From Talpa occidentalis (taxonomy: Eukaryota; Chordata; Mammalia; Eulipotyphla; Talpidae): DNA of 64,000 bases. The notes beneath the pieces are model-generated. The model searched no databases. It saw only the letters and a program-made list of their open reading frames with translations, and was not told the DNA's origin. Within the stretch, counting starts at the first letter, position 1. Each line of letters starts with the position of its first letter. Made by a program: the position numbers and the translations under genes. Where the stretch lies: positions 53,127,013-53,191,012 of the forward strand of contig NW_023601754.1 of assembly GCF_014898055.3 (NCBI RefSeq), written 5' to 3'. Below, in pieces: positions 23,611 to 35,205 of this stretch.

Positions 23611-24729
23611 CCTGCAGGACGGCCGCAGCGTGCGGCATCAAGCAACAGGGTGGACTCCCGGTGGGTCGGGGCGGGGAGCACCAGGCCTGCTGAGCAGAGA
23701 CCCAGGGCGCAGCAGGCTGGACCTCCTGGGGCCCCGGGCCGGGTCTGCTCCAGGCCAGCAACCCGGCTCGGACCCCCACCCTGAGCCTCTCCCACGGCCA
23801 CATCTGCTCCCTTCTCGGGGGAACCCTGTGACGACCCTGAGCCCCGAGAGGATCGTCCAGGAAAACACCCCAGCTCAGAGTCCTGAAATCCACTGCGCCC
23901 GCAGAGCCTCTGCTGCCCAAGGCCAGGCAGTCCCTGGAACACAGACAGGGACAGCTGGGGGACACCCCTCTCGGGGGACGGGGGCAGCTGGCAGTGGGCG
24001 AGCGGCAGCCACGGCACCGCAGCTCGGGCTTCCTGGTCCCGGGCCAGCCCCGCTCAGCTGCTGCCCGCAGGTGGGGGCCCTCACTGCCCTCAGACAGGGG
24101 AGGAGAGCCAGAGTCAGCCAGGAAAGCGGGGTCGGAGGGCAGCCGGTGGGGAGGCCTGACCCCCAAGCCTGCATGCCAGCCTGCCGTGACTGGCTTCACC
24201 GGAACGTGTAGACCCTGCGGGCACGTGACACGCACAGCGCGGGGAGCCGCCCCGCAGCCGCCTCGCCTGGCCGGCCACCCCGACCCCGGCAGAGCACAGT
24301 CCTGCCCGCCCTTCTCCATCTTCGAGAGGCGTCCCTGGGGCTAATGCCCCCATGTCTGCAGCTTCCCCGGTGATTGTGGGGTCCAGCCCCGTCTTGGGTG
24401 GGGTGATGGCTGCGCGTGCAGGAAGACCTCGCTGGTCCGACGTGCCTGGCCCCGAGGAGAGTCCAGGGAAACTGCGAGAAGACTCCATGCCTCTGTGGGT
24501 GCCAGGACACGGTGGGGGGGGGCACTGCACTGGGGGGCAGGCGGGTGCACAGCCGGGAAGGTGGGTGCTGTGCAACGGGCGCTGGGCCAGGAGGCACCCG
24601 GGGCGGGGGCTGCTGGGGTCTGCCTGGGCCAGGCTTGCCTGGTGTTTTGCGGCCAAAGATGGGGTCCCTGGAGGGACTCGGCCACATCCGTCGTATGGGG
24701 GACGTGGGGTGTGGGGGAGGTGGGGTGGG
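23611..24729. other. Intergenic GC-rich sequence
   Basis: No gene, repeat or element is recognised. Confidence 0.5.
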
Positions 24730-25045
24730 AGTTTGGGAATAAAAAAGGGCTTCAGCTGCAGCAGGCTGCGCGCCTCGGGCCGCTCCTTCCCGGCCGGGGC
24801 CCTGAGCGTGTGTCCGAGGGAGGAGGTGGGCAGGCCCGAGCCTTTAATCAGGCCGGAATTGCTGCGGCTGCCCCAGGACGTGGGCAGAAGGAGCCGCCGG
24901 GCCGGCCCAGCCATTAATTCTAGTTGGAGCCAGTTTAATAAATAGCTAAATAAAGAAACTGAGACCGGCTTCACAATTAGCCGGATTCCTCCCTAAGTAG
25001 TAGGTGGTTTCCCGTTTTCCTAAAATAAGTTATTTCCACTGCCTG
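24730..25045. promoter_or_regulatory. Candidate conserved element
   Basis: GGGAATAAAAAAGGGC, CCTTTAATCAGGCCGGAATT, GCCATTAATTCTAGTTGG, TTTAATAAATAGCTAAATAA, CACAATTAGCCGG and CCTAAAATAAGTTATTTCC make a run of homeodomain-type cores in unusually AT-rich DNA. No repeat family is recognised. It abuts the CA microsatellite at 25119. Confidence 0.4.
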
Positions 25046-25116
25046 GTGGCAAAGCAGTGGGGCCTGCACCCTACCCACCCCCCATAAAGGCCCCTCCTTT
25101 GGTGAGCCCTTCGGAG

Positions 25117-25118
<2 letters not shown>

Positions 25119-25150
<32 letters not shown>

Positions 25151-25174
25151 CGCGCACACACGCATGCACACTCC
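25119..25174. repeat. (CA)n microsatellite
   Basis: Fifteen perfect CA units (25119-25148) followed by interrupted GCGCACACACGCATGCACAC. Likely length-polymorphic. Confidence 0.95.
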
Positions 25175-25669
25175 CACGATAAAACCCACATGGCGAAGAC
25201 CCTGTGCACCTGCCCTCCTGGGGCCTCCACCTGCTCCCCTGCACCCACAGGACCCTCCGCGGCAGGCCTCCTCCCACCCAGAAACTCCCTGGAGAGTCAC
25301 ACTGGCCGTGTGGGCCTGAACCCAGGACCCGGAGACGCCAGGTCCTCACACCAGCCCTGCCTGACCCCCAGGACTGGCATTTGACCCTGCGCCTCGGCCA
25401 TCTGCGCTGGGAAAGGGGGCGTCTCTCCAGGCTGGGGATGGGGGCGAGATTGTGTGTGAAGTGCCCGCTGGGGCGTTTGGTAGCTGAGGTCCTAACATCC
25501 CCTCTGCAGACCCCGGGATTGTCATGGGGGGAGGGAGGGGGGTCACCCCGGCCCCGGTGGCGATGAATGTCAAGATCAGGCTCCTGTCCGTGGGGGCCTC
25601 TTGGCTGCCCGAGCCCCAGCGCCTTGACCACCCAAAGGCTGCTTTGAGGTGGGTGCGGCAGAGGGCAGG

Positions 25670-25865
25670 CCAGGCTGGAGCCCTCAGCCTCTCGGCCCTG
25701 ACGCCACGCCCTAGGTGTCCACCATCAGGCCAGTGCCCCCGCCCACGCCCCCAAAGCACCATCCCCATCAACACCATCAAGGCCGCAGGTGATGGCCACA
25801 GAGACTTGTGGCGGAAAAACCCTGATGAACTCGTTTACCTTACAGCGGGGCTCACGCTGGGCATA
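25670..25865 (-). repeat. Unclassified dispersed repeat, copy 2
   Basis: Reverse orientation relative to copy 1. It contains ATCAACACCATCAAGGCCGC, AGGTGATGGCCACAGAG and CTGATGAACTCGTTTACC, which align with the reverse complement of copy 4 along about 170 bp. Confidence 0.75.
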
Positions 25866-25869
25866 GAAG

Positions 25870-26395
25870 CTTCTGGAAGCTCACTCCAGCGCTACACAGC
25901 ATTATCAGACACCCCAGTAATCAGCTACTTGTAAAGGGGGCGGAGCTTCCGTAATAAATGCTATTAAGCGATAAATGCTGACATGTGGGGAGTAGCCCCA
26001 GGTGAGCTTGGCTGAGAACCAGAAGCCGGGCGGCAGCTGCAGCCTCCGGCTCTCGGCAGCCCGGGCACCTGCGCCCTCGCCCCAGCTCAGGCTACGCCTC
26101 TCCCAGGCTTAGAAACCTTGCACCATTTTTCAGCTGGTTGGTTTTAAAATAACGTGTAGACTATTTTTACTAGAGTTTGAGCGTGCAGAGCACTCAGGGG
26201 TAACACAGCCAGCGCTCGGCTGGCCCCTCCCCGGCGGGCCCCTCCCCCGGCCGGCCCCTCCCGCCGCTCTCCATCCCAGGGGCGATGCCTTATGGCTGGT
26301 TGGCCCGGTGGTTGGCCCTTAAGTCGTGTAATGCGGCGGTTTTGCCAGATGCGTGACGCTTAAAAGTGTGCAACTACCTAGTGTGGTGACAGCAA
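25870..26395. promoter_or_regulatory. Candidate conserved element(s)
   Basis: Two AT-richer parts: 25890-25990 (GCATTATCAGACACC, AGTAATCAGC, CCGTAATAAATGCTATTAAG) and 26105-26210 (TTTTCAGCTGGTTGG, TTTTAAAATAACG, CTATTTTTACTAGAG, the last MEF2-like). They flank a CpG-rich stretch at 26215-26290. No repeat is recognised. Confidence 0.3.
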
Positions 26396-26629
26396 GCGCG
26401 GGGCTGGCTCTCCATGGATCCCCGCAGGCGAGTAAAGGAGCGTCCTGGGGCCCTCAGGGGCTTTTTCAGGCTTTTAATGGCTTTTTTGCGCCACTTGTCG
26501 GGCAGCAACCAGGCCCCCGGCAGGGGCGGGCCGGGGCTGACAGGACTCCTAGTCCCTGGCGGATCTTCACTCTCTCTGGCATCTCCCGTGGGCGCTTCCT
26601 CTTGCAGTCGGCCCACTGCTCTCCGCACC

Positions 26630-26790
26630 CCATCCTCGGGACACCCTTCTGCTCAGCCTCCAGGCCCAGGTGTGCCCACTCCGCACGCCCACGTGCCCCG
26701 TACCCACGCCCCCAAGTGCCTCCTGCATTCAAGGCCACAGGTGAGAGCCACAGAGGCCCACAGCACAAAAGCCCGAGCGTGGACAGGCTG
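26630..26790 (-). repeat. Unclassified dispersed repeat, copy 3
   Basis: CGTACCCACGCCCCCAAGTG, TTCAAGGCCACAGGTGAG and AGCCACAGAGGCCC align with copy 2, 900 bp upstream and in the same orientation. It is the most diverged of the four. Confidence 0.65.
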
Positions 26791-27169
26791 GTGTCGCATC
26801 CAGCCTCAGCGGTACTGCCTTTCACCGGCGATTCGACCATCTGCAACCCACGTGTTCGTTTATTATTTCTCGCATTTCTTGGGTTAGTGTTCTGGCTTTT
26901 CTAAGCAGGTCATGTCATTTGCAAAGAGCGGTTGTTTCGCGTCTTCTGTTCCCCTTTGCATTCCTTTTATGTCTTGTTCTCGCCTGGCTGCTCTGCCTGG
27001 GTCTCCACACTGCGCGGAGTGGCGGAGGTGAGCCCGGACGTCCCTGTCGCGTACCTGATCTCAGAGGAAACGCCGTCTTTCACCACTGAGAGCGATGTTG
27101 GCCGTGGGTTGTCCTAGATGGCCTTTCTTGTGGCTCTAAGCCCCTTCCACCATCGCATTGAGTATTTTT

Positions 27170-27443
27170 TTAAGTGATTTTTTTTTTTTATTTACACAAG
27201 CACTGGGTACAGTCAGAAGCGCGGGAGGGTGAGAGGATTCACCAGAGCCAGAGTGGGGAGCAGAGCAGGCAGAAGGACCGAAGGACACTGCTGAGGGGAG
27301 CAGCGGGCGGCAGGAGAGGTCTGCGCACCATGTGGGACCCTCCTCTGGTGGCCGGGGAGCAGCCGGGGATCGAACCGGCGCCTCCGAGGCTGCGGGCAGC
27401 TTCGCAACCCAGCGCTCAACCGCTGCGCCACCGGGGAGGCCCT
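27170..27443 (-). mobile_element. tRNA-derived SINE, copy B
   Basis: On the minus strand it starts GGGCCTCCCCGGTGGCGCAG and ends in a T/A-rich tail (ATTTTTTTTTTTT on +). It is flanked by the target-site duplication CATTGAGTATTTTT (27156-27169 and 27444-27457), which proves retroposition into the L1. Confidence 0.93.
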
Positions 27444-27482
27444 CATTGAGTATTTTTATTACAAATGGGCATTGGGTCTTGT

Positions 27483-27949
27483 TGTTATAGAGCAGCCCCG
27501 ATATTAAACGGGTTCCTGGCTGTGGGTCCTCACCCAGGCGCTTTAAAGGGACTTATGAATACTCCACTACAGACACACACAAAAGGTTAATAAAAGGTTT
27601 ATTTACAAGAGAAAAAGAAATAAGGAAAATGCACAACTCAGGGAGAAAATAGGGAAATAAAGTCTTTCATGCGTCCTACCCGATCCGACGACCTGGAAAC
27701 CCAAAGTCACTCTCCGAGCTGGCCGGACGCTGCGAGCTGGCGGAGAGCCAAAATGGGGGGCCCCAAAGCCCACGTGTCTGCCTTTTGTATCCACCTGGCT
27801 GCTGAACCCCACCCTCAGGTCCCAGCCACCTTCCCTTGGGTGGGGATGGGATGTGGAGTTCCCAGTGTCTTTGGCTTTGACCTGGGGTGGGGGTGGAGTC
27901 CACAAAGCCTGCATGGAATTTGCTTTGGGACTGCCTTTTCCCCCTAACA
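27483..27949. mobile_element. Solo LTR of an endogenous retrovirus, copy 1
   Basis: 467 bp, beginning TGTTATAGAGC and ending CCCCTAACA (TG...CA ends). The 4-bp target duplication TTGT lies at 27479-27482 and 27950-27953. Nearly identical to 39509-39980. A 4-bp duplication is typical of class I (gamma-type) elements. No internal retroviral region is present. Orientation is uncertain: AATAAA words occur on both strands. Confidence 0.88.
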
Positions 27950-28729
27950 TTGTCAAATGCTTTTTCAGTGTCCACTGCGATGATCGTGCAGTTTTTGTCT
28001 TTCTTTTGTTCGCGTGTGGATGGCGCGATGACGCGTGGATGTCGGACCAGCCTTGCATTCCTGGAGTGAATCCTGCTTGGTCAGAAGCAAACAAACTGGC
28101 CAAGCACAGCAAAAAGAATTCTTAGACTCTGAAAAATATCAGTGGGAGCCTGGTCCTAGCACCCCCGCGGGGCTAAGTGAGGTCGTGACTGGGGCCTGGT
28201 GGGGGAGCACTCACTCAAGTGGGCCCCGTATTCACAGGGGGCCGAGCCTACGGGTGTCTGTTCCAGGTGTTGACTAGAACAGTCCCTGCATGTCCAGTGC
28301 CCCTGCCCGACCAGTCAGGGAGGGCAGGACGCAGAGGACAGGGCTGTGAGGGCCCCTGTGAAGGTCCGAGGCTGGCAGCCCCTTCACGGCCAGAGTGGGC
28401 TGGGCCTGGGAGCTGGTACCTTGTCACCAGGGCGTGACCACCAGGCCAGGACCTCCCCTCCGCACCCGGGGCTTTGTGCGGGCTGGCCTTTGCTGGCTGG
28501 GCGGCCGGAAGGCCAGGGGGGCTGCGGCCCGGCCAGGGGCTGGCATAGCAGGCTGGCAGCGGTGCAGAACAAATCTGCAAGGGCCTTCCTGTCCCTCCGC
28601 CTGCTCGGGTAACCTAATCCGGGGGGCGGGGGGTGGGGGAAGCAGGCCGTGGCTTAGGGTGGGGGCTTCTCTGGGGCCTTCGGGCTGCGGTGTGTGTTCA
28701 CAGTAATTTGAGGGCGTCCACCGGGGGGT

Positions 28730-28900
28730 TCCCGATCATTTGATGTGGCAATTAGCAAGGGGACTTTTGTCGTCCGGAAAGACACAGCCGCCCACTTCAA
28801 TCACCCTGTTTATGCCCCGGCAGAAGCTAAACAGCCCCAGCGGCAGATAACGGGGGACTTCAAAAGGCTCCAGGTTGGGCGCCCTTGGAACCACCCGGCC
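28730..28900. promoter_or_regulatory. Candidate conserved element
   Basis: TGATGTGGCAATTAGCAAGG, CTTCAATCACCCTGTTTATG, GAAGCTAAACAGCCCC and GGCAGATAACGGGG lie in a moderately AT-rich, repeat-free block with homeodomain and GATA-like words. Function is inferred from composition only. Confidence 0.3.
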
Positions 28901-29374
28901 GCGCTGTGCCCCCCGCCTTTCACGCAGCCAACACGTTCCTTTTCCCATGAGAAGTTCTGGCCGTCATGGCGTCGGCTGGCAACGGCAGGGACCTACCCAA
29001 GCCTTTCCAGTGTGGGCACCGGCTCTCGAGTGCACGTGGAAGGAGCACGTTGTTTCCCTTTGATTCCCAGAGCAACAGGGCCCCCCAGATGGGGCAGGCA
29101 GCGTCCCAGGCAGGGTCTCCTGCCTGCCCCCCAGGGCCTGAGCCTGCCCCATTTAAGGGAGGGAAACAGCTCGAAACTTGGGCCTTGCTTTCCCGTGTCC
29201 CCAGGATGAAGCTCCCCCTTTGGAGAGGGAGTCCCCGGAGGGGTGGGTGCCCTGCACCGCCCGGTTCACAGCAGGGAGGGCCATGACGGGGACAGTGATG
29301 TCGCTGGGCTTTGGGGGGACCCCAGCTGCAGCCGAGGTCGGTGTCTCGGCTCACGGCCGCGCGCACAGTGGGGG

Positions 29375-29465
29375 GAGGTTTACATGGGGCAGGCGGCGGC
29401 TCCGGGTTTGCCCGAGGTCCCACAGGGAGCCGCTGGGCCCGGGAAGGGAAGCCACCAGGGACTGT
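29375..29465 (-). repeat. Possible MIR remnant
   Basis: GGTTTGCCCGAGGTCCCACA followed by GGGAGCCGCTGGGCCC resembles the antisense MIR TTGCCCAAGGTCACACAGC block. Only that block is recognisable. Confidence 0.45.
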
Positions 29466-30044
29466 CCCTGCGCTGCCACCGCTAGGGTTGAGCCCGGCCT
29501 CGCCCAGAGGCCCCGAGGCTCCTCCTCTAGTGAGCGGCTTTCCACCTTGAGCCAGCCCCTGCCCCCCTGTCGCCGCAGTTCCCCCTGCAGTTTGACGCCA
29601 GGCCGCCGCCCCTCCAGCCAGCCACCAGGCGCCCCATCCAAGCCCCCTGAAAACACCACCTCCCCCGCAGCACCCCTGAGCTCCCCATGGCCGCGCAGCG
29701 CAGGGGAGGGCCGACCCCTCCGTCTTCTCTGTGACGGGGGCAATGACAGTGGGTGTGTCCAGAGCTGCTTCAGGGATGGGGTGCGGTGAGGGGCGCACAG
29801 GGGTGTGGGTTGTCTGTTCATCCCCTAGAACAAGCCGCTGACCGTGACGTGTGTGGTGACCCCGTGGCCCACCAAGGGCAGGAATCGGTAAGCCACGGCT
29901 CTGTCCAGGCGCAGCTGGGGCTCCCGCCAAAGGAAAAGAGGCAAAATTTGAAGCTAAGGAGGCACAAGAGGGAATTTAAGCCCGCCCCGCCCACCCCCGG
30001 TCACTGTCTTTCTGGAATTCTTTCTCTGGAGTTCGAAAGTTGGA

Positions 30045-30125
30045 CAGGATCCATAAACCCGGCCTTTTCACCAGATGGGAAACTGAGGCACGGAGAGGGA
30101 GCCGGCACACGTGGTTGCTGGGGGC
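30045..30125 (-). repeat. MIR SINE remnant
   Basis: CAGATGGGAAACTGAGGCAC followed by GGAGAGGGAG is the antisense MIR core. Confidence 0.6.
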
Positions 30126-33100
30126 GAGGGAGGGCCCGGCCGGCAGAGTGCTGTGGGGCCACCTCCCAAATCTGCCACAGAGGTGGCCCAGGCCCCCGCG
30201 ACCCTCCTCCCCTGGGCACCAGCACAGCTGGCCACCATCCACCCCTAACCCCACGCTCAGGTGTGTGGTCCCCCGACTGGTATCCGGGGTCAGTGCCCAT
30301 CACAAGCACAGGAGCCGCGGGCTGGCGGGCGGAGGCCACCCCATGCTGCACGCCCGGCCCTCCGTGCACGCCACATCCACTGGGCGGAGCTGCAGGGACC
30401 CGGAACCCAAACCTGGGGCCACGGTCCTGCTGCACGGTAGACAGGAGGGGTACCCGGAGCCCCGCCAGGGGCAGGTCCCAGCAGGCTCCCCGGAGGAGGG
30501 GACGTGGCCCCGCCGAGTCCTTGGGCGCTGGGCTCCCCAGCCAGGTGGAGGCAGAGCCGGCATGGAGTCTCTCGCCTGCACCCCTTCTCCCTCTGGGTGG
30601 GGGCCCCAGCGACCAGGCCTCACTCTTGGGGGCCTGGGCGGCTCATCTCACGGTGCTGGGCGTGGTGGGCCTGGGTCTGGACCTGGCTCAGCCAAGGGCA
30701 TGTGATGGGGGCAACTCACAGACTCCCCCTTTCTAATGGGGAGATGGTGCTGCTTCCCTCTGGGGGTGGTGAGAACGCAGGAGCTCGTGTGCAGGGAGCG
30801 TGGGCCGCGCAGGGGGCACCCTACCCCACCAGCACCGTCCGGGGTGGCAGGGCAGCGTGGGGAGGGCTGGGCTGCCTCTGGGCCTTGGGGGACGAGAGGA
30901 CTGCCAGCTGACCACGGCTGCGCTCAGGAGAGGGGGGTCTCCAGCCAGGGGGCAGCTGTGCTGGTGCCCGGGGGGCCAAGGCTCACACGAGCAAGGATTG
31001 GAGGCTCTGGGAACTGGGGAACCCCTGGCTGCCAAGAGTGGCGAGGGGGCCCAGGACCCCCCTCCAGAGAATAGGGAGCTGTGGGGTCATTTGCAGCTTC
31101 TTCAGCGACCAACAAAGCCTTCGGCCCCCCAGGCTCCTGGGGGTGTGCCCTGGGGACAGGCCCTCGGGCTTCGGGGCACACCCCCCCCTCCCCAGACAGC
31201 TGTTTTCCTCTTGCAGATGAGCCTGATGGATGAGCCCCCCACAGCCTCCCTGGGAGGAGGGGCCGCCGGCGGGGCAGTGGGAGGCGCTGGCGCGTGACGG
31301 GGCTGCCCGCCGGTGCGGGACGGGCGCCCTCAAAGGAAATGCCGGCGCTGCAGAACGATTCACTCGCCGCCTTTCTGTGGCGCTCAGGGTGCCTTTTATT
31401 CGGCGGTTGAAGAAAGGGCCGCGACTGCTTGTCTCTGGGAACCGTCCCCCCGGCCGGCCCCCGCAGCCCACTCCCGGCCACCTTCGCTCCGCGAGCTCCC
31501 CAAAGGTCCCAGCCTCGGAGGGGACGTGGCCTCACGGGCCCGGGGTCCGGGTGACAGCCGCCTGCCTGCGCGGCCTCCGTCCCAGAGCCCGGCCCCGAGC
31601 CTGCCCGCGGTGGGCAGCGACGATGGCTCTTGCACCCGCCGGAAGGTAACGGCCAGGAGCGCTGATCCCGGCGCCGGGTCCCTCCTCGGAGAGGCCCTGG
31701 GCAGCTGGACGGCCTCCGCAGACGCAGCCCCAGTCCCCCAGCAGTCGCCCCGGCCCCCGCCTGGGCGGGGCAGGCGACTCCTCCGTCAAACACAGACCTG
31801 GACCCTGGCGTGGGTTTCGCTTGAAGATGGGGGCCTCCGGGGCCAGGGCACAGGGGTGGGGGGCGGGGTTCTTGGGTCCCCTCCTGGGATGGGAGCAGGC
31901 CCTGGCGCCCCTTGGCCATGTGGCCCGCTGTGCAGAGCGGCTGGGGGGGCTGCAGAATTAGGGATCTCGAGGTGGGGACATCGAGGCACGGATCCCCCTG
32001 TCAGGACATCAAGGGGGAGAGACATCGAGGGTGGAGCTGAGAGGGCGGCTGCAGAGGTGGGAAGTGTCTGGGGCCCCTCGAGAAGGAGCGGTCTCCCCGA
32101 GGACCCCCAGCAGAAAGCAGCCCCGCGGTCGCCTTGACTGAGGCCGTCTGGGCCCGAGGCGCGAGGGCGGTTTGCAGCCCTGAGTGGGTCATTCGAGCCG
32201 CTGCGTTTGTGGCCACTGTGCCGGGGGCCCAGGACGCGCACAGCCTCACCTAGTGGGTCAGATTTTAGAACCAAGCAAATATTTCACGTAATTAAAAAAA
32301 CCCTACAAACTGGACCCCAAAAGGGATCCCTAAAAGTCAAACATGGAGAGGGCAGAGGGAACCACATCTCCCGCTTAGCCATGCGGACTCTGGCGAAGGT
32401 CCCGGCGTCTGGCGGGCCACTCCCTGCCGAGCCCCCCGAAGGAAGAAGCAGGCCAGATGGGATATGGGGGTACCTGCCGTCCCGACTTCCTTAGGAACAA
32501 CGATCCTACACCCACCGGAGCAGAAGGCAGCCCTTTGACATCGATCTGCTGTGCCCACTTGCCTGCCCCTTCCCCGCCACCCACCCCGTCTAGGGCCAGG
32601 GCCGCCTGGTGCGGCAGGACCCGCACATGGGGTGTCCCAGAGGCCCCGAGGGAGGTGCCGTCCTGTCCCTCTGCCGCCAGCCCTCCCAACCCTCATCCGG
32701 GGCCTGTATCAGCCCTGGCCAGGCTCCCGCTGGGGCAGCCGCGGGCAGCACAGACCAAGCTCTGCATTTGCAGCCGAAGGACACGGACTGTGTGTGGTCA
32801 GTACCAGGGGCAACCAGGGATGCCCTTTGGCGCTCACTGGGGCCCTCAAGAGGCTGCTGAGCAGTGCCCCGAGGTGATGTGAATGGTTTCTGCCCGCCCC
32901 AAGGCTCCTCGCTGGTGACCCGGGCGTAGACAGGTCTGAGAGTGGCTGCGGTCACAGGAGACGCGCCCTGCCCGGCCCCTGCCTGGGGTGAGGCCTGCGC
33001 TGATGGTGGCCACTGTTGCTGCCTTGGTGGCTGTTCTTTGGACTTGGGAATGACCCTCTGTGGTTGTCTGTCGTTCCCTGGCAGACGCTGGGGGTGTGGC

Positions 33101-33525
33101 ACGTGCAGTTGGTCTCTCCTGACAGTCACCAAGGGCACAACCGTCGGGGTCGGGCAAGAGGCCCCCTGCTTTGGGGCAGTGAGGTCCACGCCCTGTCAGG
33201 AGCCACGCGACAGGACGCCCCGGGAGGTTCTCAAAAGAACACAGGGCCTCGAGGACCTCGTGACGAGGCATCCAATGACCCCAGTCCCGAGTGTCCAGCA
33301 GGTCACTGGCCAGCGCTCCTCACGGTGTCAACATTATGGGGACAAGGGCAGAGAGGGGCCGGCACTGGCCGCTGGGCCTGAGCAGACAGGACACCAGGCG
33401 CAGCCTGCTCTCCGGCTGGAGCCCACGGGACCCGAGTGCCCAGGGCCGCCCAGCCCGGCTCACGCCCACCAACACCCACGTCTGTGGCCGCGGACTGGAG
33501 AGAAGGGCGAGGGGCGGGAATCTTT

Positions 33526-33817
33526 TTTTTTTTTTTTTAATTTATTTATTTATTCATTCATTTATTTATACAAGCACTGGGTACAGTCAGAAGCGCGGGA
33601 GGGTGAGAGGATTCACCAGAGCCAGAGCGGGGAGCAGAGCAGGCAGAAGGACCGAAGTCCACTGCTGAGGGGAGCAGCGGGCGGCAGGAGAGGTCTGCGC
33701 GCCATGTGGGACCCTCCTCTAGTGGCCGGGGAGCAGCCGGGGATCGAACCGGGGCCGCAGAGGCCGCAGGCAGCTTCGCAACCCAGCGCTCAACCGCTGC
33801 GCCACCGGGGAGGCCCA
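33526..33817 (-). mobile_element. tRNA-derived SINE, copy C
   Basis: Nearly identical to copy B over its full length. It starts GGGCCTCCCCGGTGGCGCAG on the minus strand and ends in a T-run plus ATTT repeats on +. The 16-bp target duplication AGGGGCGGGAATCTTT lies at 33510-33525 and 33818-33833. Confidence 0.95.
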
Positions 33818-34339
33818 AGGGGCGGGAATCTTTCCACCGTTCTGTGCAACATCTCTTTACATGGCGCAGTATTTCAAAAGAGAAGGTTTAAAAAAGCGTG
33901 CGTGGCGCAGAGGCCCGGCTCCCGCCCCGTGAGATGCACGTGGAGACCCTGCTGCCGGGCAGAGTGGGGGTGGGGCGGGACTCCTCGAGGGATCCGGAGG
34001 CAGAAAGCGCACGTTCCGTCCCCCGAGAGGGTGAATCTGTGAGACCAGCTCGTGTCCATCTTGGTTTACACTCGGGGAAGTTTCTAGACGGGCCCGGGGC
34101 CGTGACATCCCTCAGGGGCGCGCGGCCTCGACGTGATGGCGGGTAAGAGCCTCCCAGAGCCGAGGCGGCGTGGGCGCGAGCTCCTGGGCCGGCGCGAGGG
34201 CGGTGACCTGCAGTCCCTGCCACCCCGGGCTCTCGGGCCTCCCCTTCTAGCCTCAGAAATCTCACTTTTTATGTGTCCGAGAGTTTATCATTATTCTGCT
34301 TTGTCGAGTCTCTGGATCCGTCTGCTCCATGGAGAGGAA

Positions 34340-35205
34340 AACGGTCAATATTTGTCTTGATCCGTCTGACTCGCTTGGCTACCGGTCATTCCTTGAGCTC
34401 CTTCCGTTTTGCTGTAAACGTGACCCTTTTTCGTCCCCCGTGGCGGGTCGTATCCCCCCGTGTTCCAGGCCCAGCTCCTTCGCTCAGTCTCTGTCTGCAG
34501 CTCTCGAGTTGCCCCCGGGCTGCGGCTGCTGTGAGCGGCGCTGCAGCAGGCGTCGTGGAGCGTGTACGTTTTGGTCTGATGGTCTCGTGTTCTCCAGAAG
34601 GCGCCCCAGAGCAGAACCGCTGGGTCCTATGTTCTTCCCATTTTTGTTTTTTTAAGGTCGGTCCGGATGGCTTCCGAGGGGGCCACGCTGCTCTACGTGC
34701 ACCCGCGGGTCGCTGCCGTCTTTCCCCACGCCAGCCCCGGCACCTGCTGTTGGGGGCTTTTATTTATTTTTTTAAAGATTTATTATTTACGCACACAAGA
34801 GCTGGGGTGCAGGCTGGAGGTGTAGGGGTGAGAGGACTAACTAGAGACAGAGCGGGGAGCAGAACAGATGGATCCGCTGAACCACACTGCTGCAGGGAGC
34901 GGGGAGCCAGGAGAGGTCTGCCGCGCCCTGTGGGTCACTCCCAGGGTGGGGCTCAAACTCAGGCCGCAGTGGCTGCCCGCAGCTTCATAGTGCTGAGACC
35001 TAACCCTTGTGCCACCAGGGAGGCCTGTTGGGGGCTCTCACTGCGCACCGCTCTCAGGGTTTGGGGTGGTGCTCATCGCAGTTTCGCATTTCCCCTACGA
35101 CCACGGACTTTTCCCACGTCCCTGCGAACCTTCCAGACGCCCGCTTTGGAGAAGTGTCTCTTTAGATCTGCTATTTATTAATTGGGTTTTCTTGTTGAAC
35201 TGATG
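34340..35205 (-). mobile_element. L1 LINE 3'-region fragment, heavily substituted, split by a SINE
   Basis: The + strand follows the antisense L1 3' region. Ordered anchors are GGCTGCTGTGAGCGGCGCTG, CAGAACCGCTGGGTCCTATG, TTTTTGTTTTTTTAAGG, [SINE 34759-35024], GTTTCGCATTTCCCC, GGAGAAGTGTCTC and TTAATTGGGTTTTCTTGTTG. L1 therefore reads on the minus strand. Many family-typical A/T positions carry G/C here. It has no coding capacity. Confidence 0.78.
34759..35024 (-). mobile_element. tRNA-derived SINE, copy D
   Basis: The minus strand starts GGCCTCCCTGGTGGCACAAG. It is flanked by the target duplication CTGTTGGGGGCT (34747-34758 and 35025-35036). It lies inside the L1 fragment, so it is younger than that L1. 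Confidence 0.93.

Larger units (their letters stand above)
26855..28095 (-). mobile_element. L1 LINE fragment (ORF2 reverse-transcriptase region), split by a SINE and an LTR
   Basis: On the + strand the order is GGTCATGTCATTTGCAAAGA, TTGCATTCCTTTTATGTC, TGATCTCAGAGGAAACGC, GTTGGCCGTGGG, [SINE 27170-27443], CATTGGGTCTTGT, [LTR 27483-27949], CAAATGCTTTTTCAGTG, GCGATGATCGTGC and CCTTGCATTCCTGGAGTGAA. This is the antisense of L1 ORF2 in correct order, so L1 reads on the minus strand. It is 5'-truncated, full of substitutions and not functional. Confidence 0.85.
28096..33509. other. Intergenic sequence
   Basis: It holds a candidate element (28730-28900) and MIR remnants at 29375 and 30045. A CpG- and AT-mixed block at 31290-31440 (GCCGCCTTTCTGTGGCGC, TTTTATTCGGCGG) may also be functional. 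Nothing coding is recognised. Confidence 0.5.

Noticed and set aside
33526..33817. tRNA gene
   Set aside because: The tRNA-like head with its GGTTCGATCCCCGGCTG-type box belongs to a SINE with an A-tail and target duplication.
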